From Nicotiana tabacum (lineage: Eukaryota; Streptophyta; Magnoliopsida; Solanales; Solanaceae): 64,000 nucleotides of DNA. The stretch lies in assembly GCF_000715075.1 (NCBI RefSeq), contig NC_134082.1:137752948-137816947 (forward strand), given 5' to 3'. A program made the position numbers and the translations under genes. The notes beneath the pieces were generated by a model. It saw only the letters and a program-made list of their open reading frames with translations. It had not been told where the DNA came from and searched no databases. Positions 31,871-43,205 of the stretch are shown piece by piece (within the stretch, counting starts at the first letter, position 1; each line of letters opens with the position of its first letter).

Positions 31871-32403
31871 CCCCATTTGTAAAGATTTAGTTTATAGTTT
31901 GTATATTAGTTGAAGTTAAATAAAAGTTTTGAAGTTCAGTTCATCTTCAGGGCCTTGCTTCTCGGCCTTCAAGGTACTTATTCTCTTTTCTTTTTAGTAT
32001 TTTAAATACTTAGTTTCTCTCCCCAACCGTGACTATGTCCGGCTAAACGGATTCATATCTATGTTGAAGAACTAATTTCTCTTGCATATTAACCATGAAG
32101 AATCCAGACTCTTTCAAAATATAAAGGAATTTTAATATAGTTTCTTGATTTGGTTCCAAGATGGTGGTACAGTCGGTTCTGGTAGTACTCTTATTGGCTT
32201 TGCCTTAGTGGCTACGTCTAGCCAGCTGTGACATTAAAGCCCACTGAAGTTGTCAAAAGGGCTACCTCTTTCACAGTTAGAACTGCTAGACACATGGGCT
32301 CAGTAAGAGTATGTATCGGGCTTAGACAGGCCCCTTGCTTGGGTAAAAGGATATAGATCCTTCCATACAGTCATTAAACTATAATAGAATTTCCGTATAT
32401 TTC
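31871..32403 (+). repeat. Viral leader copy 2
   Basis: It directly follows the promoter-like region and is nearly identical to copy 1. At about 32398-32408 it breaks into the opposite-strand RT N-terminus. The six bases TCGAAT fit both partners, so the inversion joint has microhomology. Confidence 0.85.
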
Positions 32404-33460
32404 GAATATATTCATACTAAGAATTTCTAATTGTAATGAATCAACATGCCTTTGTTTCATATTAATCAAGGCATTAATATCTCTAGTTACGGGATCTGTA
32501 ACAAAGGAATAACTTATCTTTTTATCTTGATAAGTAGCAGAAAAACCATGTTCATCTATATTATTAAACGGATAAATAACATTAATAAAAGGTGTTCCAA
32601 GTATGATTGGAGGGTATAACTGGTTTTTTACCAAAAAGAAGAAATGTGGAATACAGACTTTATTCTGGCAAATATGAGTATTAGGCAATTTGTACTCTAT
32701 ATCTAAAGCATGACCAGAAGCGGATTTCACCAAATGAGTGGTCTTTTAAAAGTATGATTGGAGGGTATAACTGGTTTTTTACCAAAAAGAAGAAATGTGG
32801 AATACAGACTTTATTCTGGCAAATATGAGTATTAGGCAATTTGTACTCTATATCTAAAGCATGACCAGAAGCGGATTTCACCAAATGAGTGGTCTTTTAA
32901 AAATACTTAGTAGGAATTAATCCTTCCTGAATGCAGCTTACATCTGCACCACTATCAATCATAGCTATATCAGTTATAGAAAAATTATTATCGATTAAAA
33001 TAGTACATTTAATATACCATTTGTGTGCAGTAATAATTTGCATCATACCTAAAAAGAAATCAGATTTTTCATGAGAAATTTCTTTTCCTTTATCATTAGA
33101 AAATTCAGAAATTCTTTTAGTCGAAGACTCAGGTAGAGAATTATTTTTCTCAATTTGAGTAATTCGGTGATCGAAAATCATTTGATTTTTCTTAAGAGAC
33201 TTAATATCCCTTTTCAAATTCTCATTTTCTTCTTTTAAATCATCAAAAGAAGTATCTCGACTAGGTGTACTGGACTTTTGAAGTCTTCTATTAATTTCAG
33301 ATAAAGAATATGGTGCAAAATGTTCAAATTCGTTTTTGTATTTTTCAACAGATTTTGAACTACTAGAACTTGCAGCTAAATTAATAATTTTTTCACGAAG
33401 TTTTTCATCAGTAACTTCTTTTAAAAGTTCTATCACATTGTCAGATGTAATAGTTTTTAT
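32403..33460 (-). pseudogene. Caulimovirid protease and protease-RT linker, broken
   Basis: A coiled-coil-like region (LKRDIKSLKKN, frame 33436-32900) precedes the aspartic protease active site MIDSGADVSC at about 32940-32960. A stop follows IPTKYF. The next frame, with the flap-like IILGTPFINVIYPF, is split by an exact 151-bp tandem duplication (32600-32750 and 32751-32901). 151 is not a multiple of three, so the reading frame is lost. The segment ends at NIF (32403), before the RT proper. The protease would cleave the viral polyprotein. Confidence 0.88.
32600..32901 (-). repeat. 151-bp exact tandem duplication in the viral protease
   Basis: 32600-32750 is repeated at 32751-32901 with no difference seen by eye. 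It must be young compared with the surrounding decay, and it causes a frameshift. Confidence 0.93.
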
Positions 33461-35517
33461 ATTAAGATCATCAATTGTGATTGCAATTTATAAAATTTGT
33501 CACTATCACAAGTACAAATATCACCTTTGCAAGCAGTGCAAGAAGTATCAATATTTTTATTATTATCAGAAAAATCAATTAACTCAACTTCAGCTTCAGA
33601 TTCAGTCTCCGAGTAATAGTCAGATTCTGATCCCGAAGTGTATAACAAGCCATAAACCTTATCGTGTAACTCATCATCGAGTTCTAAGGTTTTTAGCTTT
33701 TGAAGCTTGAAATTTGGAGAAATATGACCAAACTTTCACACTTATAACACTTAATATCAGCGAGATCACGTTTGGATCTATTCTTCGCAAATCGAGTAGA
33801 TTTCCGATGCGCTTTTCTAGTATCACGTTCTTCCTTAGGCCTATATATAGACCTCTTTTTCTTATACGGGCTATCCGGGTAAGGATACCTATGATATCTG
33901 GTTTTCTTCTTCCTACTCTGAGTGGAAGTTTCGGGTAAACCGAACTGGGTACAGAAGTCACCTAATTGGGACTTTTCTTTAAGCTTATCAATCTTAAGCT
34001 GCCTAGAAAGCCTGAGCTCGTTACACAATTTTAATCCTTCTTGTGTACAAACTCCTATAAGCTTACCGTAGGTATAATTATAATACAGAATCTCACCGCA
34101 ACTACCTTTTAACACATTCCTCACTCTTTCAGCAAATAAGGAAGGGAGACCATCTATAAACTTGGCTTTCCAATGCTCAAATTTATTGTCGGGTAGTTCC
34201 ATAACTCTACTCATAAAAGTGTCTTTATACCATCTAATTCACTAAGGGTCTTACATCTAAGTCCATTAAGTAAAGTTCGGATGGTTTGATGATTCGAGGT
34301 AAATCTACCATTGAAATGTTCTAAGATAGTAAGGATAAGGGTATAAACTGCATCTTCTCTACCCATTACTAGAGCCATACCTATGTTATCAACACCTTCG
34401 TCGGTTGCCGTAGTATTAATAACGAAAGCCTTTTCCTCTACAGATAAATGATTATCCCACCAGCCACGAAGTTGGCCAGTAAATCCTGCAATGATCATTT
34501 TGCAAATATTTCTATCTGTATTTTTAACACTTTTACAGATAGTCGAATACATAAGCATTCTGTGTACGAGAATGGTTAATTGTCTATCAGTTAGACCATC
34601 AAGATTCCATTCATAAATTTCGGAACCGTTATAAGACGTATTTGTCTGATTCCAATCTCGTTCCTCAATCAACACATCTTGAGGAGCAGGATGAGGATAA
34701 TAATAGGTCTGCATCCTTGGTTTGTCAGCATACCTATGATTTTGTTTAACAATCCCTTTGAGTTTATTAAACTCTGACCAAGTCTCAGTTTTATTAGAAC
34801 GGTCTCAATTTTATCAGCAAATTTTTTTGATAAATCAATAGGTCTAATATTTAAACCAGAAAGCTTTTTATCTAAAAGCTGGGCTAAGTCATCAAGAGAT
34901 TTAAATTTAAAATCCTGAATCTTAGGAGGTCTTTGAATATGAGTAGGAATAGCTTGATCAACTGTTTTACTTCCTGAAGTGGAGGCAATATCAGTTGGTC
35001 CTTTCTTATTACCCATTTCTTTTATTAAAACAGTCAAATCATCAAGTTTTTTATCAAGAGAACCAATATGTTCTCCTAAAATTTTTACATATAAACCCAA
35101 ATAATTGTTTTGAGAAATCAATTTATTAATTTCTGCAATACTAATAGCTGCCACATTATCATCAATTAAATTTTGAAAGGCAGTGAAGGTAATACCAGTA
35201 TTATTAGGAAGAATAAAGGGAGCCTGAGGAGGATAAATTGCTTTAGTAATATTACCACTCCCGTCTTTATAAGATCTTTCTAATACCTTTATATAAAGAG
35301 GTAAATAAGTCGTTATAAACCAAGGAACAAAATACATAATTTGATTATGCAAGGCACAAGTTTCATAAAATTCTTGAGATATGTTATTCAAATCCTCCTT
35401 ACTATAAGTATCAAAAAACCATGTTTTAAACTGGTTCCATTTTTCACTAAAAAATTCCTTTTGAATATAAATACGGGCCCGAGACCCGGGGCTAAAATCA
35501 ATTTGGTGTGGAATCAT
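33461..35517 (-). pseudogene. Caulimovirid coat protein / nucleocapsid region, frameshifted
   Basis: The first ORF starts with ATG at 35517 ([17 protein letters not shown]) and is open for 282 codons. A one-base shift near 34800 moves the frame to the capsid core (QLRGWWDNHL, DAVYTLILTILEHF, 34714-34211). A second shift near 34233 leads to the frame starting MSRVMELPDNKFE, with a Lys/Arg-rich tail (KKTRYHRYPYPDS, KKKRSIYRPKEE). A CYKC half-knuckle follows near 33735, where a third shift breaks the zinc finger; its fourth Cys is not visible. An acidic segment (SESDYYSETESEAEVE) with CTACKGDICTC follows. QLRGWWDNHL-type capsids are typical of Caulimoviridae. Confidence 0.88.
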
Positions 35518-36596
35518 TAAATATTATTGGGGTCGAAATCCATCGCGGATACAGAAGGAATATCCTTATCTGAAATATTGTCATTGTCTTGAACAATATT
35601 TGTTTGAGGGTTAATCTTAACCCTTTCAACCCTTTTATCCTTTTGATCAGGCTTATCACTAGCAATAGTGTGTAAAGAAGCCGCACGATTGCAGGCTAGA
35701 CCGTAAACTGGTTCAATAGGGGAAATATGTTGAATAGTAGGTAGAAGTCTATGATTAGAAAATGAATGTCTATTATAAATAGTAGACTTATCTTCAAATT
35801 GAATACAAATCCTACCATCCGGATTTTGAGTGACATGCGAAAATTCAGTATTTGACAAGTCGTTAGTAATCTGACTTGGGGATATAACAGAATTTAAAGT
35901 CCATGTAGTTGGAAAATTAATTTCCTCCCACCTGATAGGTCTCCTAGTGGTGACCTTGGACTTTGCAAAATTGGTTTCGACCAATATGGTCTGATCCGAT
36001 GTATCGTATAACTTACATCTAGGATTCAAAGTAGATAACAATTTGAAATAAATCATATAGGACAGGCATATAAGTTCAGAACTAGGCGCATAATTATAAC
36101 CATGCGTTTTCACATTTAAAGTCAAGGCATCAAGAATATTAACATCAGAAAGAGATAGTTGCAGATTGGGTTGAGTATTAAAATATACTGGACCATAGGC
36201 CACCGTAGATTCTATCGAACCCATTAGAGACTGTCTGAAATTCAGATTTCTAGCATCTCTAAGAGCTGCTAAAAAGGTCTCTGGTAATCCTTTAAGGGTT
36301 AAAGGTTTAAATGCAATTTGAACTATACCAATATGCACATAATGGTAATGATGTTTATATAAATCTATATCATGTTTGTTTAACAAATGAATAGTCTGTT
36401 CAGACGAATTTAATGCTAAAGACTGCTCAGTTGTTTTTATTAATTGCTTAGAAGAAAGTTTATCAAACCAACCATAATTATAAATGGGTTTTATAGAAAC
36501 TTTAGGAATTGTCCATTTATTTAATAAATCAAGGTTTTGAGGTATATCTACCTCTTCAAGTCTAGTATGTTTAGTACTTGTTTCTCCTAGATCCAT
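35517..36596 (-). CDS. Caulimovirid movement protein (30K-type), ORF without internal stops
   Basis: The 359-codon open frame starts 64 nt past the primer site. It reads as a 30K-superfamily cell-to-cell movement protein: [21 protein letters not shown], a region [19 protein letters not shown], the Asp-containing stretch [18 protein letters not shown], and [16 protein letters not shown]. Such proteins enlarge plasmodesmata for virus spread. The stop overlaps the ATG of the coat ORF by one base (TAATG), a stop-start arrangement that suggests coupled translation. It is the longest undamaged ORF in the window. Whether it is expressed cannot be told, and the surrounding virus is not functional. 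Confidence 0.85.
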   Translation of the reverse strand: MDLGETSTKHTRLEEVDIPQNLDLLNKWTIPKVSIKPIYNYGWFDKLSSKQLIKTTEQSLALNSSEQTIHLLNKHDIDLYKHHYHYVHIGIVQIAFKPLTLKGLPETFLAALRDARNLNFRQSLMGSIESTVAYGPVYFNTQPNLQLSLSDVNILDALTLNVKTHGYNYAPSSELICLSYMIYFKLLSTLNPRCKLYDTSDQTILVETNFAKSKVTTRRPIRWEEINFPTTWTLNSVISPSQITNDLSNTEFSHVTQNPDGRICIQFEDKSTIYNRHSFSNHRLLPTIQHISPIEPVYGLACNRAASLHTIASDKPDQKDKRVERVKINPQTNIVQDNDNISDKDIPSVSAMDFDPNNI

Positions 36597-36660
36597 TCCA
36601 AAAGCTTCATATCTATGATGAATCTTTCATATCTATTACAATTTAACCTGAAAATTCCTA

Positions 36661-36673
36661 GGCTCTGATACCA
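36661..36673 (-). promoter_or_regulatory. Viral primer binding site, tRNA-iMet
   Basis: The - strand reads TGGTATCAGAGCC, the standard caulimovirid and plant gypsy primer site, 64 nt upstream of the movement protein ATG. It marks map position 1 of the circular viral genome. Only one copy is present in the complex. Confidence 0.9.
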
Positions 36674-37307
36674 TTTTCACCAGGATCAAGGGTAGGCGGG
36701 CGGGCGGTAGTCCGCACGGCCATCCAGATCTAGCTGCTTTAGTAACCTTTAAAGGTTGGCGGTAGTCCGCACCACCAATTAAGGATTCGAAATATACGGA
36801 AATTCTATTATAGTTTAATGACTGTATGGAAGGATCTATATCCTTTTACCCAAGCAAGGGGTCTGTCTAAGCTCGATACATACTCTTACTGAGCCCATGT
36901 GTCTAGCAGTTCTAACTGTGAAAGAGGTAGCCCTTTTGACAACTTCAGTGGGCTTTAATGTCACAGCTGGCTAGACGTAGCCACTAAGGCAAAGCCAATA
37001 AGAGTACTACCAGAACCGACTGTACCACCATCTTGGAACCAAATCAAGAAACTATATTAAAATTCCTTTATATTTTGAAAGAGTCTGGATTCTTCGTGGT
37101 TAATATTCAAGAGAAATTAGTTCTTCAACATAGATATGAATCCATTTAGCCGGACATAGTCACGGTTGGGGAGAGAAACTAAGTATTTAAAATACTAAAA
37201 AGAAAAGAGAATAAGTACCTTGAAGGCCGAGAAGCAAGGCCCTGAAGATGAACTGAACTTCAAAACTTTTATTTAACTTCAACTAATTTACAAACTATAA
37301 ACTAAAT
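36674..37307 (-). repeat. Viral leader copy 3 (inverted)
   Basis: The reverse complement matches copies 1 and 2 and extends further to the primer site. It contains a 'gcggactaccgcc' motif twice, flanking the 'aacctttaaaggtt' palindrome. With copy 1 or 2 it forms an inverted repeat of more than 500 bp. At 37307 it breaks into coat sequence. Confidence 0.87.
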
Positions 37308-38681
37308 TCTGTGTACGAGATTGTATAACTGTCTATCAGTTAGACCATCAAGATTCCATTCATAAATTTCGGAACCGTTATAAGACGTATTTGTCTGATT
37401 CCAATATCGTTCCTCAATCAACACATCTTGAGGAGTAGGACGAGGATAATAATAGGTCTGCATCCTTGGTTTGTCAGCATACCTATGATATCTGGTTTTC
37501 TTCTTCCTACTTTGAGTGGAAGTTCCGGGTAAACCGAATTGGGTACAAAAGTCACCTAATTGGGACTTTTCTTTAAGCTTATCAATCTTAAGCTACCTAG
37601 AAAGCCTGAGCTCGTTACACAATTTTAATCCTTCTTGTGTACAAACTCCTATAAGCTTACCGTAGGTATAATTATTATACAGAATCTCACCGCAACTACC
37701 TTTTAACACATTCCTCACTCTTTCAGCAAATAAGGAAGGGAGACCATCTATAAACTTGGCTTTCCAATGCTCAAATTTATTGTCGGGTAGTTCCATAACT
37801 CTACTCATAAAAGTGTCTTTATACCATCTAATTCACTAAGGGTCTTACATCTAAGTCCATTAAGTAAAGTTCGGATGGTTTGATGATTCGAGGTAAATCT
37901 ACCATTGAAATGTTCTAAGATAGTAAGGATAAGGGTATAAACTGCATCTTCTCTACCCATTACTAGAGCCATACCTATGTTATCAACACCTTCGTCGGTT
38001 GCCGTAGTATTAATAACGAAAGCCTTTTCCTCTACAGATAAATGATTATCCCACCAGCCACGAAGTTGGCCAGTAAATCCTGCAATGATCATTTTGCAAA
38101 TATTTCTATCTGTATTTTTAACACTTTTACAGATAGTCGAATACATAAGCATTCTGTGTACGAGAATGGTTAACTGTCTATCAGTTAGACCATCAAGATT
38201 CCATTCATAAATTTCGGAACCGTTATATGACGTATTTGTCTGATTCCAATCTCGTTCCTCAATCAACACATCTTGAGGAGCAGGATGAGGATAATAATAG
38301 GTCTGCATCCTTGGTTTGTCAGCATACCTATGATTTTGTTTAACAATCCCTTTGAGTTTATTAAACTCTGACCAAGTCTCAGTTTTATTAGAACGGTCTC
38401 AATTTTATCAGCAAAATTTTTAGATAAATCAATTGGTCTAACATTCAAACCAGAAAGCTTTTTATCGAGGAGTTGTGCTAAGTCATCAAGAGATTTAAAT
38501 TTAAAATCCTGAATCTCAGGAGGTCTTTGAATATGAGTAAGAATAGCTTGATCAACTGTTTTACTACATGAAGTGGAGGCAATATCAGTTGATCCTTTCT
38601 TAGTACTCATTTCTTTTATTAAAATAGTCAAATCATCAAGTTTTTATCAAGAGAATCGATATGTTCTCCTAAAATCTTTAT
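37308..38681 (-). pseudogene. Second and third partial copies of the viral coat region
   Basis: 37312-37480 repeats part of the capsid core (as 34560-34728). An 11-bp microhomology (ATACCTATGAT) joins it to 37480-38681, which repeats 33890-35085 in the same orientation. This copy has the same frameshifts near the capsid core as the first copy, and it stops at the LTR start at 38682. About 37600-38390 is nearly identical to its partner, whereas 38400-38680 differs at roughly 8% by hand count. Confidence 0.88.
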
Positions 38682-38830
38682 TGTGATGACCCGATAGGTT
38701 ATCTCATAATTTAAAACCAAATTCTGTGTTTCGAGGGCTTTAAAACCCCATTTTATCCCTCCTCGATTTGCGTGCGCAGTCCGAGCATATTTCTGAAAAG
38801 CTTTTATGTTGAAAGTTGATAAAAATAATA
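38682..38830 (+). repeat. LTR 5'-end fragment (A type), 149 bp
   Basis: It begins TGTGATGACCCGATAGG and follows the A-type LTR start (compare 12821 and 51891) for about 149 bp. It abuts viral coat DNA on the left and breaks at 38831. Confidence 0.75.
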
Positions 38831-38831
38831 A

Positions 38832-38883
38832 TGTCACGACCCTAAACTCAAACCTATCGTGATGAAACCTATCAATAGTACTA
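38832..38883 (-). repeat. LTR 3'-end fragment in inverse orientation
   Basis: TGTCACGACCC is the reverse complement of the GGGTCGTGACA LTR end. About 50 bp remain before the sequence switches to + strand LTR interior. Confidence 0.6.
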
Positions 38884-41555
38884 CGCGTTCGCGATGAGCA
38901 ACCCATGGGCAGGCAGAATATATTCTCAACTCGAGAGTTAGACTATTTTATTCATATCTTGACTTTTGGGCGATTCTTTGAGGGTTTTCCCCACAAATCG
39001 ATTGGGTCAGTGTTCTTCATCTAGAATCTAGTATATTTCATGATTTTATCTTCATTTTCATCATTTAATTTGTGTTTTGGGTTGGGAAAAATGTTGATTT
39101 TTGAAGAAAATTCCTAAAATGAAAAATCATTATTTGACGGACCAAATGGTATCAGAATTTGATAAATTTTGTATGGTTGAACTCGTATCAAAATGGGTAT
39201 TCGGTTTTGGTAAAATTTGCCGGGTTCCGAGGTACAGGCCTGGGGGGTCGACTTTTGGACCGATTTTTGGATTTTGTTAAAGATTGAGATTTTATCATTT
39301 AGAATAGTTTCTTATGTGTTTTATTTGTACTTTAAAGTTAATTTGGTGAGATTTGAGCCGTTCGGAGGTCTTTTAACCCGAGAAGTACATTTTAGAGTAT
39401 CGGTTTGTCGTCTTTGAGGTAAGTATCTTGCCTAACCTTGTGTGGGGGACTTCCCTTTAGGATTTGAGTCTGCTATGTTGATTGTAGTTTGTGTACGCAA
39501 GGTGGAGAGTGCGTGCTCGGACTTATTTTTGGAAAAATTGGCCTTTTAGGGTTCTTAGGTCCTTATATTCACTGTGTATGAATGTGTACTTGATATGCTT
39601 GAGTTTTCCACTTACTAATTTCACCTTTACATGCTCTAATTGGAATTAATTGCTTATGATTCGTTTTTATTTCCTATTTTACTCTTATTTTGCTTATGAA
39701 GATTTTTATCTCTTCTATTGTCATGCTATCTTTCATAACTGCTCGTCTTTATTGGAAATCATTAGTATCTCCCCTGTAATTATTTAGTCTTAATTGAGGT
39801 TATGATTATCTTCTCGCTGCTCATCCTTAATTGAAATTGTTGTATATTCTTCGTAAATTGCCCAACCATAAAAAAAGTTTAGATATCCTATATTTTGTTG
39901 ACATTTCCTTATTTGTAATTATTTGATTCGTGTTAACTTCCTTGTTGTTGAATTACATATTGTGGGATCGTTGCTTTTATATTATTTTCTCCTTTGTTGA
40001 GTTGTTCTTATTACGCTTAGTATTCTCTACCGTGGTTATTCCTTGTGGGCTAGCTTTATCGTCTCCTTGTGATTGAAAGTTCTTGAGTTGATTTACTTGT
40101 CGTGTTCTTGTATATATTGTCATTGTTGTTGTTGTACTTGTTGTGGTGGTGCATGAGGTTTCTACCGTGCAGTTGTTGATATTATGATGCACAAGTTTTC
40201 TGCCGTGCGGTTGTTGTTATGGGGTTGCATGATGTTTCTGCCGTGCTATTGCTACTATTTATATATTTCTCATGCGGCGTGACAAGGCGGGGTATGTATA
40301 TATATGCTTATATGTGGGTTTCACATATTGCGAGACAAGGTGGGAACATTATGATGCACGTGTGACAAAACAAGGCGGGCACTTATCATGTTATTATTTG
40401 CACACGTGGCGAGACAAGGTGGGCTATGTTAGGGATTGATTGTGATGATTTGTGATGGCTTGGGGGCATTCTTTTTGTTTGATATTTTGTTGTGGTACGC
40501 TTACCTGTATGAGCTTTATCTCGTGGAAGTTGTGAGGAAATATCTTACGTGCTGTCCGTTATTTTCCTTATGCTTATTAGCTGGTAGGAACTATGTTAAA
40601 GCACTTGCACAAGCATACATGTAGTTGAACACTCCTATTTGATGTGAAGTCCTCCTGATTTTACTGAGTATAGATGCACACCCCTGTTTACTTGTTATAT
40701 ATGTGAGAGTGTCTTTAGTTAGCAAGTGAGTTGTCAGTATGACCATGAGGTGTGATGGGGGCACAGGATGCCAAGTGCTAGATTCTAGGTACTGGGACTC
40801 GTGAGCTGTAATTTGTCCGAGATTCGGTACTTCGTGGAAATTGTTGGATAAGACCTGATGTGAACACTATCGTAGGATCTGAGTTATTGCTTACCTTTAC
40901 TGTATTGTGAATTTAGAATTTGGGTTTGTGTTTTCGCTCGCTCTTCTATGTCATTATTCTTAGTATTTTCGTTGTTACTTGCAGTTTTCTTCCCTTATTG
41001 TGATTGTAGTATTGTTAGCCATTTCGTGTAGTCTTTATATATATATATCATGTTCTGTTGTTCCTATGTTTGTATAGTTTATATATTTGTACAGTTTATT
41101 GGACCAGTAGGTGTCTTGACTGTTCCTCATCACTACTCCATCGAGGTTAGTCTTGATACTTACTAGGCACCGCTGTGGTGTGCTCATGCTACTTTTCTGC
41201 ACATTTTTGTTGTGCAGATCCAGGTATCGATCATTAGTAGTTGTGTGGATCATTGCTAGGGAAACTCAAGGTAAACCTGCTGCTGCATTCGCAGGCTTCG
41301 GAGTCACCTTCTTACTTGTATTCAACTATTTTCACTCTTTTCCGAACAATTATATTTAGAAGTGGTAGCTAACTCTGTAGAGCTTATAACTTGTACTACC
41401 GAGTTTTGGGAATTATAAATTTTGTAGAGATTTCTGCTTCAAGACTGTTAAATTTCATTGATTATTGTGGTATTTCAGTATGAGTTAGGCTTACCTAGTC
41501 CCTAAGACTAGGTGCCATCGCGATACCCAAACAGAGGGAAAGTTGGGTCGTGACA
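38884..41555 (+). repeat. LTR C, 5'-truncated, gypsy type
   Basis: It starts within the palindrome array zone ('acgcgttcgcgatgagc') and runs to GTCGTGACA at 41555. It has a perfect GAGGTAAGT at 39416-39424, an array of GCAC-N-GCCGTGC and 'gtgacaaggcggg' repeats at 40145-40425, and an acceptor-like TTGTGCAG ending 41218. The six bases AATTGG after it (41556-41561) look like the start of a primer site cut by element D. Scattered ORFs are chance. Confidence 0.75.
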
Positions 41556-41561
41556 AATTGG

Positions 41562-43205
41562 TGTCACGACCCCAAATACCTCGGTCGTGATGGCGCCAAT
41601 CAGAGTACTAGGCAAACCAACCAAAACATTTACCACAACGAAATCTTTTATAAAAATCATTTTCTAGTATCGAATAAGTCTCAAATTAGTCATATGAAAT
41701 AGATGAGTAAAATAGAATATGCGGAAAAATCAGTACAGAGTACCAACACAGCCCAACAATCTGGTGTCACTAGTTAATAGCCTCTAGATAAAACTAAAAT
41801 TGACTGAATAATACATCATAAGTATGAAATAATAGAATACTAAGATAGGAAGGAGGAAAGCAGGGCTACGAATGCCGCGCAACTACCTTGCAGTCTACGG
41901 TAAAGCTCCGAGAGTGCTGGAAGCTCACTCTGATGCTCGGGCACCTAGATCTGCACACAAGGTGTAGGGAGTAACGTGAGTATGCCAACTCAGTAAGTAA
42001 CTAATGTAAATAAGGTATGAGTGCAGTGATGGGCAGTTAAAATCATATCATAAGTCTCAACAGAAATATCAAGTCAAATTCTGCAATTTAAAAGACAATC
42101 ATCTCGTAAAACTTCAGTTTCGATTACAAATTCTTTGAAAACATTTTTCAACAGAGGATTAGCATAAAAGAAGAGTGAAAGAAACAAAAAGTCATAATCA
42201 AGCCCCTCGGGAAAGGTATCACTAAAAAATATAGCCTCTCGGGCAAGCCTCTCAGTCACTCGTGTCTCAGCTCTCGTCATGCAGTACTCACACTCAGCAC
42301 TCCAGCTCAATATTATCTCATAACAATAATAATCATAATAATCGCTGCGTCGTGCAGCCCGATCCATAGTTTATAGTCGAGTACGCTCACTGGGGGTGTA
42401 CAGACTCCGGAGGGGCTCCTACAGCCCAAGCGTCATATCGCTATGGCGCGCAACCCAATCCAATATATATATCGCTGCGGTGTGCAACCCGATCTATATG
42501 TATATCGCTGAGGCGTGCAGCCCGATCCATATATATTAAACAAATAACAAGTAAAACATGACTGATGATATGTTTTCAAATGAAAAACAGAGTGAGGAAA
42601 GTAGTAAAAATACCCCAAAGGGTCTAAACAAGTTGGCACAAGGCCCCAAACACGGCGTACAACCCAACATATAGTATCAATCTCTAAAACACGGAATAGC
42701 ATAAGATTGTAAATCAAAATACACGGAATAATAGTCGCCACGGGACGGACCAGGTCACAATCCCTATCGGTGCATGCCCACATGCTCGTCACCTAGCATG
42801 TGGGTCACCTCATTTATAAAAACAATATGAAATACCGGGGTTTCATACCCTCAGGTCTAGATTTACAATGGTTACTTACCTCAAACCGGACAAAATACTA
42901 CTCCGCGATGCCCTTACCTCTTGACTCGGCCTCAACTCGCGTCTAATATATCCAAAATCAGAATCATGACATCAAAATATGCTAAGAAAACGAAGCCCAT
43001 GCAAAAATAATCAAATTACAACACAAATCCCGAAATTGGCCAAACCCGACCCCAGGCCCACGTCTCAGAATCTGATAAAATTTACATCAATACACTCCTT
43101 ATCCTCCCACAAGTTTAGACATACCAAGAATACCAAAATCTGACCATAAATGACCCCTCAAATCCCTAGATTAAGGTCTCTAATTTCTAGCCCTAAACCC
43201 CCAAT
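41562..43205 (-). repeat. Left LTR of D, truncated
   Basis: It matches the right LTR from its outer end (TGTCACGACCCC) but stops at 43205, losing the LTR start and the palindrome array. The reverse GAGGTAAGT is at 42874-42882. About 0.2 kb present in the right LTR is missing near 42535. Confidence 0.82.

Larger units (their letters stand above)
27634..38681. mobile_element. Endogenous caulimovirid (plant pararetrovirus) complex, rearranged, florendovirus-like
   Basis: Segments on both strands carry a 30K-type movement protein, coat protein, aspartic protease, RT with YIDD, RNase H, a 3' ORF and a tRNA-Met primer site. There is no integrase or LTR, so this is a pararetrovirus rather than a gypsy element. 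Order: RT (-), leader (+), RT-RNase H-3' ORF-promoter-leader (+), RT/protease/coat/movement/leader (-), coat duplicate (-). The junctions show short microhomology. Genus is uncertain: the two-part layout with a 3' ORF of unknown function recalls florendoviruses, but a separate movement-protein ORF with a TAATG junction is a caution. Confidence 0.9.

Noticed and set aside
27634..38681. An intact, potentially active endogenous virus
   Set aside because: RT is split between strands, coat and protease are frameshifted, and the RNase H segment has a stop; the locus has no complete genome unit.
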